Shown here: piece after piece, positions 46,354 to 55,147 of the stretch
Position numbering within the stretch: position 1 is the first letter of the stretch
Layout of the letters: every line of letters starts with the position of its first letter
From: Betaproteobacteria bacterium
GTDB taxonomy: Bacteria > Pseudomonadota > Gammaproteobacteria > Burkholderiales > SG8-41
Direction: 5' to 3'
Assembly: GCA_021730905.1 (NCBI GenBank)
Contig: JAKFYK010000061.1
Location: forward strand, 1 to 64,000
Length of the DNA: 64,000 nt
Position numbers and translations under genes: made by a program
The notes under the pieces: model-generated
Told to the model about the DNA's origin: nothing
The model's database searches: none
What the model saw: only the letters and a program-made list of their open reading frames with translations

Positions 46354-46478
46354 GCCGCACAATGCAGGGCTTCGTTTCGGCGAAGGCTAACTTTCGCGCA
46401 GCGAAAGTTAAGACCGGCGGAACGCCGGTCGGCCGTAGCCAAAATGAAGTGGTCGCATGCACGGAAGGCCTGCTATGA
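46350..46478 (+). CDS. Short linking reading frame between alaC and hom, containing two hairpins
   Basis: A 42-codon frame begins in an ATGA overlap with the alaC stop and ends in an ATGA overlap with the hom ATG at 46475. Inside are two tight hairpins: TAACTTTCGC/GCGAAAGTTA (46388-46410) and GACCGGCG/CGCCGGTC (46412-46430). The peptide is basic, with no recognisable domain. It may be a real coupled peptide, or an inserted palindromic repeat that keeps the frame open by chance. Confidence 0.4.
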   Translation: MSRTMQGFVSAKANFRAAKVKTGGTPVGRSQNEVVACTEGLL

Positions 46479-47788
46479 AGCCGATCAATGTAGGTTTGCT
46501 CGGCATCGGCACCGTCGGCGGCGGCACGTTCACTGTGCTTGAACGCAACCGCGAGGAAATCTCGCGGCGCGCAGGCAGGGCGATTGCGATCACGGTGGTG
46601 GCGGACAAGGATTTGACTCGCGCCAACAGCATTGTGAATGGCCGCGCAAAAGTCATCGACGATGCGCTCAAAGTGGTTAACGACCCCAACATCGACATCG
46701 TGGTGGAATTGATCGGCGGCACCAAGATCGCCAAGGATTTGATGCTCAAGGCCATCGACAACGGCAAGCATGTGGTTACCGCCAACAAGGCGCTGCTGGC
46801 GCAGCACGGCAACGAGATTTTCGCGGCGGCACAAAAAAAGGGCGTGATGGTGGCGTTCGAAGCGGCAGTCGCCGGTGGTGTGCCTATCATCAAGTCGTTG
46901 CGCGAAGGGTTGGCGGCGAACCGCATCGAATGGATCGCCGGCATTATCAACGGCACATCCAACTTCATTCTGTCGGAAATGCGCGAAAAGGGCGCCAGCT
47001 TCGATGATGTGCTAAAGCAGGCGCAGAAGCTGGGTTATGCGGAAGCCGATCCGACATTCGATATCGAGGGTGTGGATGCCGCGCACAAACTCACTATCAT
47101 GGCGGCCATCGGCTTTGGTATTCCGATGCAATTCTCGGCGGCGTACACCGAGGGCATTTCAAAACTCACGCGCGACGACATACGCTACGCCGAAGAACTC
47201 GGCTACCGCATCAAGCTGCTGGGCATCGCCAAGCGCAAGGCCAACGGTATTGAGTTGCGCGTGCATCCGACCCTGATTCCTACCAAACGCCTGATCGCCA
47301 ACGTCGAAGGCGTGATGAATGCGATTCTGGTCAAGGGCGATGCCGTTGGTCAGACCATGTATTACGGCGCAGGGGCGGGTGCGGAGCCTACGGCCTCGGC
47401 TGTGGTGGCTGATCTGGTGGATGTTGCGCGCACCATGACAGCCGATCCGGAACATCGGGTGCCGCATCTCGCGTTCCAACCCGACCAGTTGTCCGATATT
47501 GCCATCCTGCCGATGGGTGAAGTCGAGACCTCGTATTACCTGCGCCTGCGCGTAGTGGACAAGCCGGGTGTGCTGGCGGATATCACGCGCATCCTCGCCG
47601 ATCTCGGTATTTCAATAGATGCGATGGTGCAGAAAGAGCCGCACGAGGGCGAAGAGCAGACGGACATCATCATGCTGACGCACCGGACCATCGAGAAAAA
47701 CGTCAATGCGGGGATCGCCAAAATCGAGGCGCTGCCGGTGGTGGCGGGCAAGGTTACGCGCATCCGTCTCGAAGAACTGGATAAGTAG
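46475..47788 (+). CDS. hom: Homoserine dehydrogenase
   Basis: The 437-residue enzyme reduces aspartate semialdehyde to homoserine. It has the NAD(P) motif GLLGIGTVGGG, the catalytic region GIINGTSNFILSEM and EADPTFDIEGVDAAHKL, and a C-terminal ACT domain (about 350-430) for threonine feedback. The ATG at 46475 is preferred over 46457 because the conserved start follows directly. thrC begins on its last base. Confidence 0.95.
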   Translation: MKPINVGLLGIGTVGGGTFTVLERNREEISRRAGRAIAITVVADKDLTRANSIVNGRAKVIDDALKVVNDPNIDIVVELIGGTKIAKDLMLKAIDNGKHVVTANKALLAQHGNEIFAAAQKKGVMVAFEAAVAGGVPIIKSLREGLAANRIEWIAGIINGTSNFILSEMREKGASFDDVLKQAQKLGYAEADPTFDIEGVDAAHKLTIMAAIGFGIPMQFSAAYTEGISKLTRDDIRYAEELGYRIKLLGIAKRKANGIELRVHPTLIPTKRLIANVEGVMNAILVKGDAVGQTMYYGAGAGAEPTASAVVADLVDVARTMTADPEHRVPHLAFQPDQLSDIAILPMGEVETSYYLRLRVVDKPGVLADITRILADLGISIDAMVQKEPHEGEEQTDIIMLTHRTIEKNVNAGIAKIEALPVVAGKVTRIRLEELDK

Positions 47789-49206
47789 TGCGTTACATCA
47801 GCACCCGCGGCGGCATGCCGCCGCGCTCTTTCCGTGAAATTCTGCTGGAAGGCCTGGCCACCGATGGCGGGCTGGCGCTGCCGGAGTCGTATCCGCGCTA
47901 CGCGCCGACGGACCTCGCGCGGCTGCGCACACTCAACTATCGCGATCTGGCGTTCGATATTCTGTCGCGCTATATCGATGACATTTCTGCAACTGACCTC
48001 AAGCGGCTGATCGATAAAACTTACACCGCCAGTGTTTTCGGCAGCGAAGATATCACGCCGCTGCGGACGTTGGATACGCTGGAAGGCGGCCTGCACTTAT
48101 TGCAACTGTCAAACGGACCGACACTGGCGTTCAAGGATATTGCGTTGCAATTGCTCGGCAATTTGTTCGAGTACGTATTGGCTGAGAACAAAGGCGAGCT
48201 CAATATTCTCGGCGCCACATCGGGCGATACCGGCTCGGCTGCCGAATACGCGATGCGCGGCAAGCGCGGCGTGCGCGTGTTCATGCTGTCGCCACTGGGC
48301 AAGATGAGCCGCTTTCAGACGGCGCAGATGTTCAGCCTCACCGATCCGAATATTTTCAATATCGCGATCAAAGGCGTTTTCGACGACTGCCAGGATATTG
48401 TCAAGCGGGTGTCAAACGATGAGTCATTCAAGACCCGTTATCACATCGGTACCGTGAACTCAATCAACTGGGCGCGCGTGGCAGCGCAGATCGTGTATTA
48501 CTTCAAAGGCTATTTCGCGGCGACCAAAGCCGATACGGACGAGGTGTCGTTTGCTGTGCCGTCCGGGAATTTCGGCAACATTCTCGCGGGGCACATTGCG
48601 CGCATGATGGGACTGCCGATACGCCGGCTGATACTGGCGACGAACGAAAATAACGTGCTGGACGAGTTTTTCCGCACAGGGCGCTACCGGCCGCGCGCGT
48701 CTGCCGAAGTGCATCAGACGTCGAGCCCGTCGATGGATATTTCGAGAGCGTCGAACTTCGAGCGCTTCGTCTTTGATTTGACGGGCCGCGACAGCGCGCT
48801 GTTGCGCACCTTGTGGCAGGCGGTGGACGGCGGCAGCGAATTCAGGCTGGCGGACACGCCGCTGCACGAAAAAATTCGCGAGTTTGGTTTCGTTTCGGGT
48901 TCGAGCACGCACGCCAATCGCATCGCGACGATACGCGATATTTACCAGCGCTTTGGCGTGATGATCGACACGCACACCGCTGACGGCGTGAAAGTGGGGC
49001 TTGAGCACCGCGAAGCCGGTGTCCCGCTGATTTGTCTTGAGACCGCGCAGCCGGTGAAATTTGCCGACGTGATACGCGATGCACTGGGTCGTGAACCGGA
49101 CTGTCCGGAGCGTTGTCGTGGCCTTGAACAGTTGCCACAGCGTGCGGAAGTGATGGATGCAGATACCGTTGCGGTCAAAGATTACATGGCGCAGCATTGT
49201 GCATGA
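47788..49206 (+). CDS. thrC: Threonine synthase
   Basis: A 472-residue PLP enzyme that makes threonine from phosphohomoserine. The N-terminus is YISTRGGMPPRSF, the PLP lysine is K116 (TLAFKDIALQ), and the phosphate loop is LGATSGDTGSAAEYAM. The GTG start shares one base with the hom stop codon. Confidence 0.95.
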   Translation: MRYISTRGGMPPRSFREILLEGLATDGGLALPESYPRYAPTDLARLRTLNYRDLAFDILSRYIDDISATDLKRLIDKTYTASVFGSEDITPLRTLDTLEGGLHLLQLSNGPTLAFKDIALQLLGNLFEYVLAENKGELNILGATSGDTGSAAEYAMRGKRGVRVFMLSPLGKMSRFQTAQMFSLTDPNIFNIAIKGVFDDCQDIVKRVSNDESFKTRYHIGTVNSINWARVAAQIVYYFKGYFAATKADTDEVSFAVPSGNFGNILAGHIARMMGLPIRRLILATNENNVLDEFFRTGRYRPRASAEVHQTSSPSMDISRASNFERFVFDLTGRDSALLRTLWQAVDGGSEFRLADTPLHEKIREFGFVSGSSTHANRIATIRDIYQRFGVMIDTHTADGVKVGLEHREAGVPLICLETAQPVKFADVIRDALGREPDCPERCRGLEQLPQRAEVMDADTVAVKDYMAQHCA

Positions 49207-49241
49207 AGCAGTGTGCATCTAAGCAGGTATAAAAATAGTTA

Positions 49242-49260
49242 ATAAAAACAAATACTTACA
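49242..49260. repeat. Recurring AT-rich intergenic motif, copy 3
   Basis: ATAAAAACAAATACTTACA lies between thrC and the cupin gene; see also 35341, 43123 and 57575. Confidence 0.45.
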
Positions 49261-49289
49261 TTAACACATCAACCCAAAAGGAGAGTGCC

Positions 49290-49691
49290 ATGCCGTTTTA
49301 TCAGCTCGATGATCTGGAGAAGAAGAAATCCAGCGTTAATTCAAAAGTGGAAACCGGAGCCGTTCCCGGCGAATTCATGAAGTTCGGCATCGTGACCAAG
49401 CCGGAAGGTGAAGGGCCACCGTTGCACGAACATCCGAACGAAGAGCAGTTCAGCGTGGTGCTTTCCGGCCAGATGCACTTCGTGCTTGGCGACGAGGATC
49501 GCGTGGTGGGTCCCGGAACCCTCATCCACATCCCCCGCAATACGCGCCATCGTTCGCGCCCGGTGAATGGCCCCGCAACGTTTATCACGGTAAAGAGCCC
49601 CTGTGGCAACGGTGAACTCGCGCAAGACTACAACCTGCGCCCGGAAGCCAAAGAGATCGAGGCGCTTTATCCAGGGAAGGACCTTAAATGA
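49290..49691 (+). CDS. Cupin-domain protein
   Basis: This 133-residue single-cupin protein has the metal motif PPLHEHPNEEQFSVVLSG and the second motif GPGTLIHIPRNTRHRSRP. It is preceded by AAAGGAGAG and overlaps the next gene by four bases (ATGA), so the two act together. It may be a metal-dependent isomerase, dioxygenase or sensor; no specific activity is evident. Confidence 0.85.
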   Translation: MPFYQLDDLEKKKSSVNSKVETGAVPGEFMKFGIVTKPEGEGPPLHEHPNEEQFSVVLSGQMHFVLGDEDRVVGPGTLIHIPRNTRHRSRPVNGPATFITVKSPCGNGELAQDYNLRPEAKEIEALYPGKDLK

Positions 49692-50641
49692 GCAAACCCG
49701 TCTGTGTCATCCGGGTGAATGACGCCGAAGCCTACGCGCAAGCGCTTACGCGCATGGGTCTCGCCGACCGGTTCGAACTGCATACCCTGAAGGTCGATCA
49801 GCCGCTTCCTGATGATCTTGCCGCACGTGCCGACATACTGGTCGGCTGGCGGCCGGGAAACTATCTCAAACGCATGCCGAGACTGCGCTGGCTCCAGGCG
49901 ATGACCGCTGGAGTCGATCCGTGGCTCGCAAGTCCGGATCTCAGTCCCGGGGTGACGCTATGCTGCGCCCGCGGTTCGCATCGCATATCGATGCCCGAGA
50001 ATATCCTCGGCGCATTGTTTCACCTGACCAAGCCCTACATGCCGATTGCGCTCGATCAGCGGGAGAGCCGCTGGACCAAACGCCTCTCGGTGCCGCTCGC
50101 CGGCAAGACGCTCGGCATACTCGGGCTCGGGGCGATCGGGCAGGAGCTTGCGCGCAAAGCGGCGGCGCTCGAGATGCGCGTGATCGGCACCAAGCGCACG
50201 CCCGAACCGCTGGCGCACGTGGCGAAGGTCTATGCGCAGGAACAGACCGACGAGGTGCTGGGCGCATCGGACTTTGTATTGCTGCTGCTGCCCTCGACGT
50301 CCGAGACCGAAAATTTCATCAATGCGAAGCGTCTGCGCGCGATGAAGCCGACGGCGTGGCTGCTGAATTTCGCGCGCGGCGCGCTGATCGTCGATGCGGA
50401 CCTGATCGCCGCGGTGCAAGCCAAGACCATCGCCGGCGCCGTGCTGGATGTGTTCCGCGAGGAACCGTTGCCGGCGGCGCATCCGTTCTGGAAGACCGAA
50501 GGCATCCTTGTGCTGCCGCATCTTGGTGGCGGACATCCTGAGCGCAGTGCAGCTGTTGCCGAGATCTTCGCCGACAACGCGCGGAGATTTCTCGCTGGCG
50601 AGCCACTCAATGCCGTGGTGGATCGGGCGCGAGGATATTAA
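49688..50641 (+). CDS. D-2-hydroxyacid dehydrogenase
   Basis: The 317-residue enzyme has the NAD-binding motif LGILGLGAIGQELARKAA, the catalytic Arg in NFARGALIVDADLI, Glu in VFREEPLP and His in LPHLGGGHPE. It is like GhrA/phosphoglycerate-dehydrogenase relatives that reduce 2-oxoacids. It is translationally coupled to the cupin gene, suggesting a joint pathway. Confidence 0.9.
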   Translation: MSKPVCVIRVNDAEAYAQALTRMGLADRFELHTLKVDQPLPDDLAARADILVGWRPGNYLKRMPRLRWLQAMTAGVDPWLASPDLSPGVTLCCARGSHRISMPENILGALFHLTKPYMPIALDQRESRWTKRLSVPLAGKTLGILGLGAIGQELARKAAALEMRVIGTKRTPEPLAHVAKVYAQEQTDEVLGASDFVLLLLPSTSETENFINAKRLRAMKPTAWLLNFARGALIVDADLIAAVQAKTIAGAVLDVFREEPLPAAHPFWKTEGILVLPHLGGGHPERSAAVAEIFADNARRFLAGEPLNAVVDRARGY

Positions 50642-50676
50642 GAGCGCATAACAAATTGGTTTAGCCCGCCGTTCAT

Positions 50677-50738
50677 GGTTCGACAAGCTCACCACGAACG
50701 GCTCTAAAAATCACCGTTCGCCCTGAGCTTGTCGAAGG
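50677..50738. repeat. Imperfect inverted repeat of the TTCGACAAGCTC type
   Basis: GGTTCGACAAGCTCACCACG (from 50677) and CCGTTCGCCCTGAGCTTGTC (from 50714) are the parts of two imperfectly complementary 25-base arms around a 12-base loop. Repeats with GACAAGCTCA/TGAGCTTGTC cores are widespread between genes in proteobacteria. It lies between convergent genes and may act as a bidirectional terminator. Confidence 0.75.
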
Positions 50739-50806
50739 GTGAAGAGTCATTTTGTTAGGCACTCTTGGCGAGCCGAAGCGGGTACGTGTGTTGCTCACCC
50801 GATGAT

Positions 50807-51643
50807 TTAACCTGGCCCAAAACGCATCGACAGGTCAACGGCCTTGATGTCCTTGGTCAGTGCGCCGATGGAAATGCGATCCACGCCGGTCTCCGCAATG
50901 GCACGCACATTGTCCAGCGTGATGCCGCCGGAGGCCTCGAGACTGGCGCGTCCGGCGGTGATGCTTACCGCTTCGCGCATCTGCGCTGTGCTCATGTTGT
51001 CGAGCAAAATCATTTCAGCGCCCGCAGCGAGCGCCTCGCGCAACTGATCCAGCGTTTCCACTTCGATTTGTATCCACACGCCGGGGGGCGCGAGTTTGCG
51101 CGCGGCGGTGAGCGTGGCGGTGACACTGCCAGTGGCGGCGATGTGGTTTTCCTTGATTAAAATGCCGTCGTAAAGTCCCATGCGGTGATTCATGCCGCCG
51201 CCGGTTTTGACGGCGTACTTTTCCGCAACGCGCAGGCCGGGCAGGGTCTTGCGCGTGTCGAGGATGGCGGCACGCGTGCCGCTGACCGCATCGACATGGC
51301 GGCGCGTTACCGTGGCCACCGCTGACAGCATTTGCAGAAAATTCAGCGCTGTGCGTTCGCCGGTGAGCAGCGCGCGTGCGGCGCCTGACAGCGTGCAAAG
51401 CGTGGTATCCGGCGCGACTGCTTGTCCTTCATTGACTTGCCACGCAATGGTCATGCCGGCATCCAGTTCGCGGAATACCGCGTCAAACCACGGCCGGCCG
51501 GCCACGATTGCGGCAGTGCGGCAGACGACGGTTGCGCGCGCAGTGGCGCTGGCAGGGGTCAGCAGCGCCGTCCAGTCGCAGGCACCCACGTCTTCAGCGA
51601 GGGCGGCGGCCACATTGCGCTTGATTTCGGATACGATATCCAT
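50807..51643 (-). CDS. nadC: Nicotinate-nucleotide diphosphorylase (carboxylating)
   Basis: From the ATG at 51643 the product has 278 residues. Motifs include LLTGERTALNFLQMLSAVAT, ILDTRKTLPGLRVAEKYAVKTGGG, HRMGLYDGILIKENHI and GVDRISIGALTKD, all typical of QPRTase. It converts quinolinate to nicotinate mononucleotide in NAD synthesis. An upstream extension to 51742 is not conserved-looking and was not used. Confidence 0.95.
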   Translation of the reverse strand: MDIVSEIKRNVAAALAEDVGACDWTALLTPASATARATVVCRTAAIVAGRPWFDAVFRELDAGMTIAWQVNEGQAVAPDTTLCTLSGAARALLTGERTALNFLQMLSAVATVTRRHVDAVSGTRAAILDTRKTLPGLRVAEKYAVKTGGGMNHRMGLYDGILIKENHIAATGSVTATLTAARKLAPPGVWIQIEVETLDQLREALAAGAEMILLDNMSTAQMREAVSITAGRASLEASGGITLDNVRAIAETGVDRISIGALTKDIKAVDLSMRFGPG

Positions 51644-51777
51644 GAATTGCTCTATATTCCGGTAGCAAACTAAAAAAATCAGGTTCGCCGAAGTAAAGAC
51701 TATGCAATCAACGAACGCCGGGATTTGAACATCGCCTGCCATGCAGGCGGCAGGATGCCGGCGATTCTATCAGGGGA

Positions 51778-53289
51778 ATGGGGGCGGGTATGGATGGCAT
51801 GATGGGGGTAGTGTCCTACGGTATCGGCACGCTGATTGCTTTTAGTCTGATCGCGTGGCTGGTGATTGCGATTATTCAGGACGTTACGCAGAAAAAGCAC
51901 ACGGTGCTGCGCAACTATCCGGTGATCGGGCGGTTGCGTTTCTTTTTCGAGGATCTTGGCGAATATTTCCGGCAGTACTTTTTCGCCGGCGACCGCGACG
52001 AGATGCCGTTCAATCGCGCCACGCGCGGCTGGGTGTACAAGGAAGCCAAAAACGAAGGTGGCATCATCGGTTTCGGCTCGACCAATGATTTGCGCGAACC
52101 CGGCAATATCCTGTTTGTGAATCATCCCTATCCGGTGCTGGAGGACGACCGGCTGCCTACACCGTCGCTGATCATCGGCGAGGGTTACTGCGAAAAGCCG
52201 TTCGAAGCGCGCTCTGTTGTCAATGTGAGCGGCATGAGTTTTGGCGCGATCTCAGAGCCGGCAGTGCGTGCGCTGTCGATGGGCGCGGCGGAAGCCGGCT
52301 GCTGGATGGACACCGGCGAAGGCGGTCTTGCACCGCATCACCTTGAAGGCAAATGCGACATCATCATGCAGATGGGCACCGCCAAATATGGCATGCGCGA
52401 TCACGATGGAAACTTTTCGCCGGAAAAGGTCAAGGAACTCGCCAAATCCGTCAAAGCGTTTGAAATCAAGCTTTCTCAAGGCGCCAAACCGGGCAAGGGC
52501 GGCGTGCTGCCCGGGGCGAAAGTGACCGAGGAAATCTCGCTGATCCGCGGTATCCCGGTCGGCGAAGATTCGATCAGTCCGAATCGTCATCGCGATATCG
52601 CCAACGTCAACGACTTGCTCGACAAAATTGCCTATATGCGCGAGTTGACCGGACGCCCGGTGGGCGTAAAAACCGCGATCGGCGGCTGGGAATTTACCAA
52701 TGACCTGTGCGACGCAATTCTGCGGCGCGGCCGCGAATACGCGCCTGATTTTCTGGCGATTGACGGTGCGGAAGGCGGCAGCGGCGCGGCGCCGCAAACG
52801 CTGTTCGATCACATGGCGCTGCCGATTGCCGAAGCGCTGCCGCGCGTAGTCGATTCGTTGATACAGTCCGACCTGAAATCGCGCATCCGTGTCATTGCCG
52901 CGGGTAAATTGGTGACCTCGGCGCGCGCCTCCTGGGCATTGTGCGTGGGGGCGGATTTTATCAATACCGCGCGTGGTTTCATGTTCGCGCTGGGTTGCAT
53001 ACAAGCGCTGCGCTGCCATCAAAACACCTGCCCGACGGGCGTGACCACGCACAACAAACGCTTGCAGCGCGGACTGGTGGTCGAAGAAAAATACCTGCGC
53101 GTTGCCAACTACTGCAAAAACATGAACAAGGAAATCGACATGATCGCGCACTCGTGCGGCTTGCGTCAGGCGCGCGAATTCAAGCGCGAACATGTGCGTA
53201 TCGTGCAAACCGCAAACCAGAGTATCGCGCTCAACATGCTGCATCCGTATCCAGCGGTGGGATCGCGCGGGCCGGCGCGGGCAGCGTAG
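51778..53289 (+). CDS. FMN-binding glutamate-synthase-like protein
   Basis: This 503-residue protein has an N-terminal membrane helix (about 13-33) and then the FMN/synthase domain of GltB (PF01645), with MSFGAISEPAVRALSMGA, GEGGLAPHH and SQGAKPGKGGVLPGAKV. A 3Fe-4S cluster motif is visible in CIQALRCHQNTCPTGV. The glutaminase domain is absent, so it is not classical glutamate synthase. Its electron partner and substrate are unknown. Confidence 0.88.
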   Translation: MGAGMDGMMGVVSYGIGTLIAFSLIAWLVIAIIQDVTQKKHTVLRNYPVIGRLRFFFEDLGEYFRQYFFAGDRDEMPFNRATRGWVYKEAKNEGGIIGFGSTNDLREPGNILFVNHPYPVLEDDRLPTPSLIIGEGYCEKPFEARSVVNVSGMSFGAISEPAVRALSMGAAEAGCWMDTGEGGLAPHHLEGKCDIIMQMGTAKYGMRDHDGNFSPEKVKELAKSVKAFEIKLSQGAKPGKGGVLPGAKVTEEISLIRGIPVGEDSISPNRHRDIANVNDLLDKIAYMRELTGRPVGVKTAIGGWEFTNDLCDAILRRGREYAPDFLAIDGAEGGSGAAPQTLFDHMALPIAEALPRVVDSLIQSDLKSRIRVIAAGKLVTSARASWALCVGADFINTARGFMFALGCIQALRCHQNTCPTGVTTHNKRLQRGLVVEEKYLRVANYCKNMNKEIDMIAHSCGLRQAREFKREHVRIVQTANQSIALNMLHPYPAVGSRGPARAA

Positions 53290-53309
53290 CTTTTTGATGG
53301 AGGAAAATA

Positions 53310-54536
53310 ATGAATGAAAACAAATACATAGTAAATACTTCGCGGCGGGATTTTCTGGCGCGTGCGGCGGCGGCGGGTGCCGCGATGTCGTCAACCGCTG
53401 CATTCGCGCAGGAGGCGGCAAAGCCGCCGGCGGAGCCGGCCGGAACGGTAGCCAATAACGCGGTGATGGCGGAAAAATTTTCCGGCATGCCCATGCACTC
53501 CGAACGGCCGCTGACGGGCAGTATCACCGCTGAATATCATCACTTTGCCGCCACGCCGAACGACCGCATGTTCGTGCGCAACAATCTGCTGACGCCGGAT
53601 ATCGATGCGTCGAAACACCGGCTGACGGTCAAGGGCCTGGTGGATCGTGAGATGACGTTTTCCCTTGATGAATTGAGAAAGAATTTCCAGCCAGTGCGTA
53701 CCCAAGCCATGCTGGAATGCGCGGGCGCGGGCCGCACCGGATTTATTCCGCGTCCCAGCGGCACGCCTTGGCCGCCGACGGGCGGCATGGGCTGCCCGGT
53801 GTGGAACGGCGTGCGGCTGCGTGATGTGCTGCAAGCGGCCGGTGTCAAATCCAATGCGGCGCACGTGGCGGGGCAGGGCGGCGATTTCGGGGTGATAGCC
53901 ACCGTCACGCCGGTGATTCGTTCGATTCCCATGGCGAAAGCGCTGGAGGAACATACGTTGATCGTGTTCGGCATGAACGACGGGCCGCTGCCCAAGGTTC
54001 ATGGCTATCCGTTGCGCCTGCTGGTTCCCGGCTGGGCCGGTTCGGCGTCTACCAAATGGCTGCACACGCTGACCGTGCTGGATGCGCCGTTCAAGGGCAC
54101 CTACATGGATACCAGTTACCGCATTCCGCGCAACGCGGTAAAACCGGGCGAAAAAATGCCGCCCAATGCAATGGTGACCGAGGGGTGGCCGGTGAAATCG
54201 ATGATCACGTACCCGGTGCCGAATGCCGTATTCAAGATGGGCAGGCCGGTGTTGATCGAGGGACGGGCATGGGTGGGCGAAGGCGCGATAGAGCGTGTCG
54301 ATGTGTCGTTCGACGAAGGCGTAACCTGGCAGCGGGCCGCGCTTAACAGCGGCGGCGACAAATACGCATGGCGTATATTCAGTTATGAGTATTCGCCGAA
54401 ACACAGCGGCTACGTCACAGCGCTTGCGCGTGCAACCGATGGTCGCGGTAACACGCAACCGATTGTTGCGACCTGGAATCCGCTGGGCTATTTCTGGAAC
54501 GGCATGCATCGCGTAGGTTTCATGGTCGAGGCGTGA
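53310..54536 (+). CDS. Sulfite-oxidase-family molybdoenzyme (SorA/SoxC-like)
   Basis: The 408-residue protein has a Tat signal (SRRDFLARAAAAG), a molybdopterin domain with the Mo-binding cysteine C137 (AMLECAGAGRTGF), GWAGSASTKWL and a C-terminal dimerisation domain. The partner gene encodes a c-type cytochrome, so it likely oxidises sulfite (or a similar compound) in the periplasm and passes electrons to cytochrome c. GGAGG lies ahead of the ATG. Confidence 0.9.
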   Translation: MNENKYIVNTSRRDFLARAAAAGAAMSSTAAFAQEAAKPPAEPAGTVANNAVMAEKFSGMPMHSERPLTGSITAEYHHFAATPNDRMFVRNNLLTPDIDASKHRLTVKGLVDREMTFSLDELRKNFQPVRTQAMLECAGAGRTGFIPRPSGTPWPPTGGMGCPVWNGVRLRDVLQAAGVKSNAAHVAGQGGDFGVIATVTPVIRSIPMAKALEEHTLIVFGMNDGPLPKVHGYPLRLLVPGWAGSASTKWLHTLTVLDAPFKGTYMDTSYRIPRNAVKPGEKMPPNAMVTEGWPVKSMITYPVPNAVFKMGRPVLIEGRAWVGEGAIERVDVSFDEGVTWQRAALNSGGDKYAWRIFSYEYSPKHSGYVTALARATDGRGNTQPIVATWNPLGYFWNGMHRVGFMVEA

Positions 54537-55120
54537 TGCGAGGCGTTGCGGTCGCAGGTGTCCTGGCGCTGGTTGCGGTCAGCGGTGTTGCTGTCGCGCC
54601 CGCGCAGGAGTCTGAGCCTTCCCGCACGCTGATGCCCGGCAAGGGCGTTGAAATCACCACGGCCCGTTGCGTGATCTGCCACGATGCCCAGCACATCACG
54701 CGCACCAAACTCTCGCGCGGCGAGTGGGAATTCAACATCAAAAACATGATCGAACGCGGTGCGCCGATAGCGCCCGCCGAGATTCCGCCGATACTCGAAT
54801 ACCTGGCGACCTACTACAACCGCGACAGCGCGCCGCCGGCTGCCGATGCATCGGCTCCAGCGGAGCCCGGCGATGCCGTCACGCGTCTGCTCACCGCCAA
54901 TGCGTGCGTGGCCTGTCATCAGCTTGACAAGCGCATGGTGGGCCCGTCGTTCAGGGAAGTGGCGGCGAAATACGCCGGTGATGCCGCAGCGGCAGGCGCG
55001 CTCGCAAAAAAAATCAAGGAAGGCGGCGCAGGAAGCTGGGGCACCGTGCCCATGCCGCCGAACGCCGCCATTTCCGACGCTGATCTGACACAAGTGGTCG
55101 GCTGGATACTGCGGCAATAA
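54536..55120 (+). CDS. Diheme cytochrome c subunit (SorB/SoxD-like)
   Basis: The 194-residue protein has a signal peptide (ending APAQ) and two haem sites: CVICH (45-49) and CVACH (124-128). The second is in a typical cytochrome c domain, with GTVPMPPN as likely Met ligand. The ATG at 54536 shares a base with the stop of the molybdoenzyme gene, so the two subunits are coupled. Confidence 0.9.
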   Translation: MRGVAVAGVLALVAVSGVAVAPAQESEPSRTLMPGKGVEITTARCVICHDAQHITRTKLSRGEWEFNIKNMIERGAPIAPAEIPPILEYLATYYNRDSAPPAADASAPAEPGDAVTRLLTANACVACHQLDKRMVGPSFREVAAKYAGDAAAAGALAKKIKEGGAGSWGTVPMPPNAAISDADLTQVVGWILRQ

Positions 55121-55147
55121 TGCGGCTTGCTGTTGAAGCGTCGATGC

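Noticed and set aside
52252-54509. Two long minus-strand frames
   Set aside because: They are antisense to the glutamate-synthase-like and molybdoenzyme genes.
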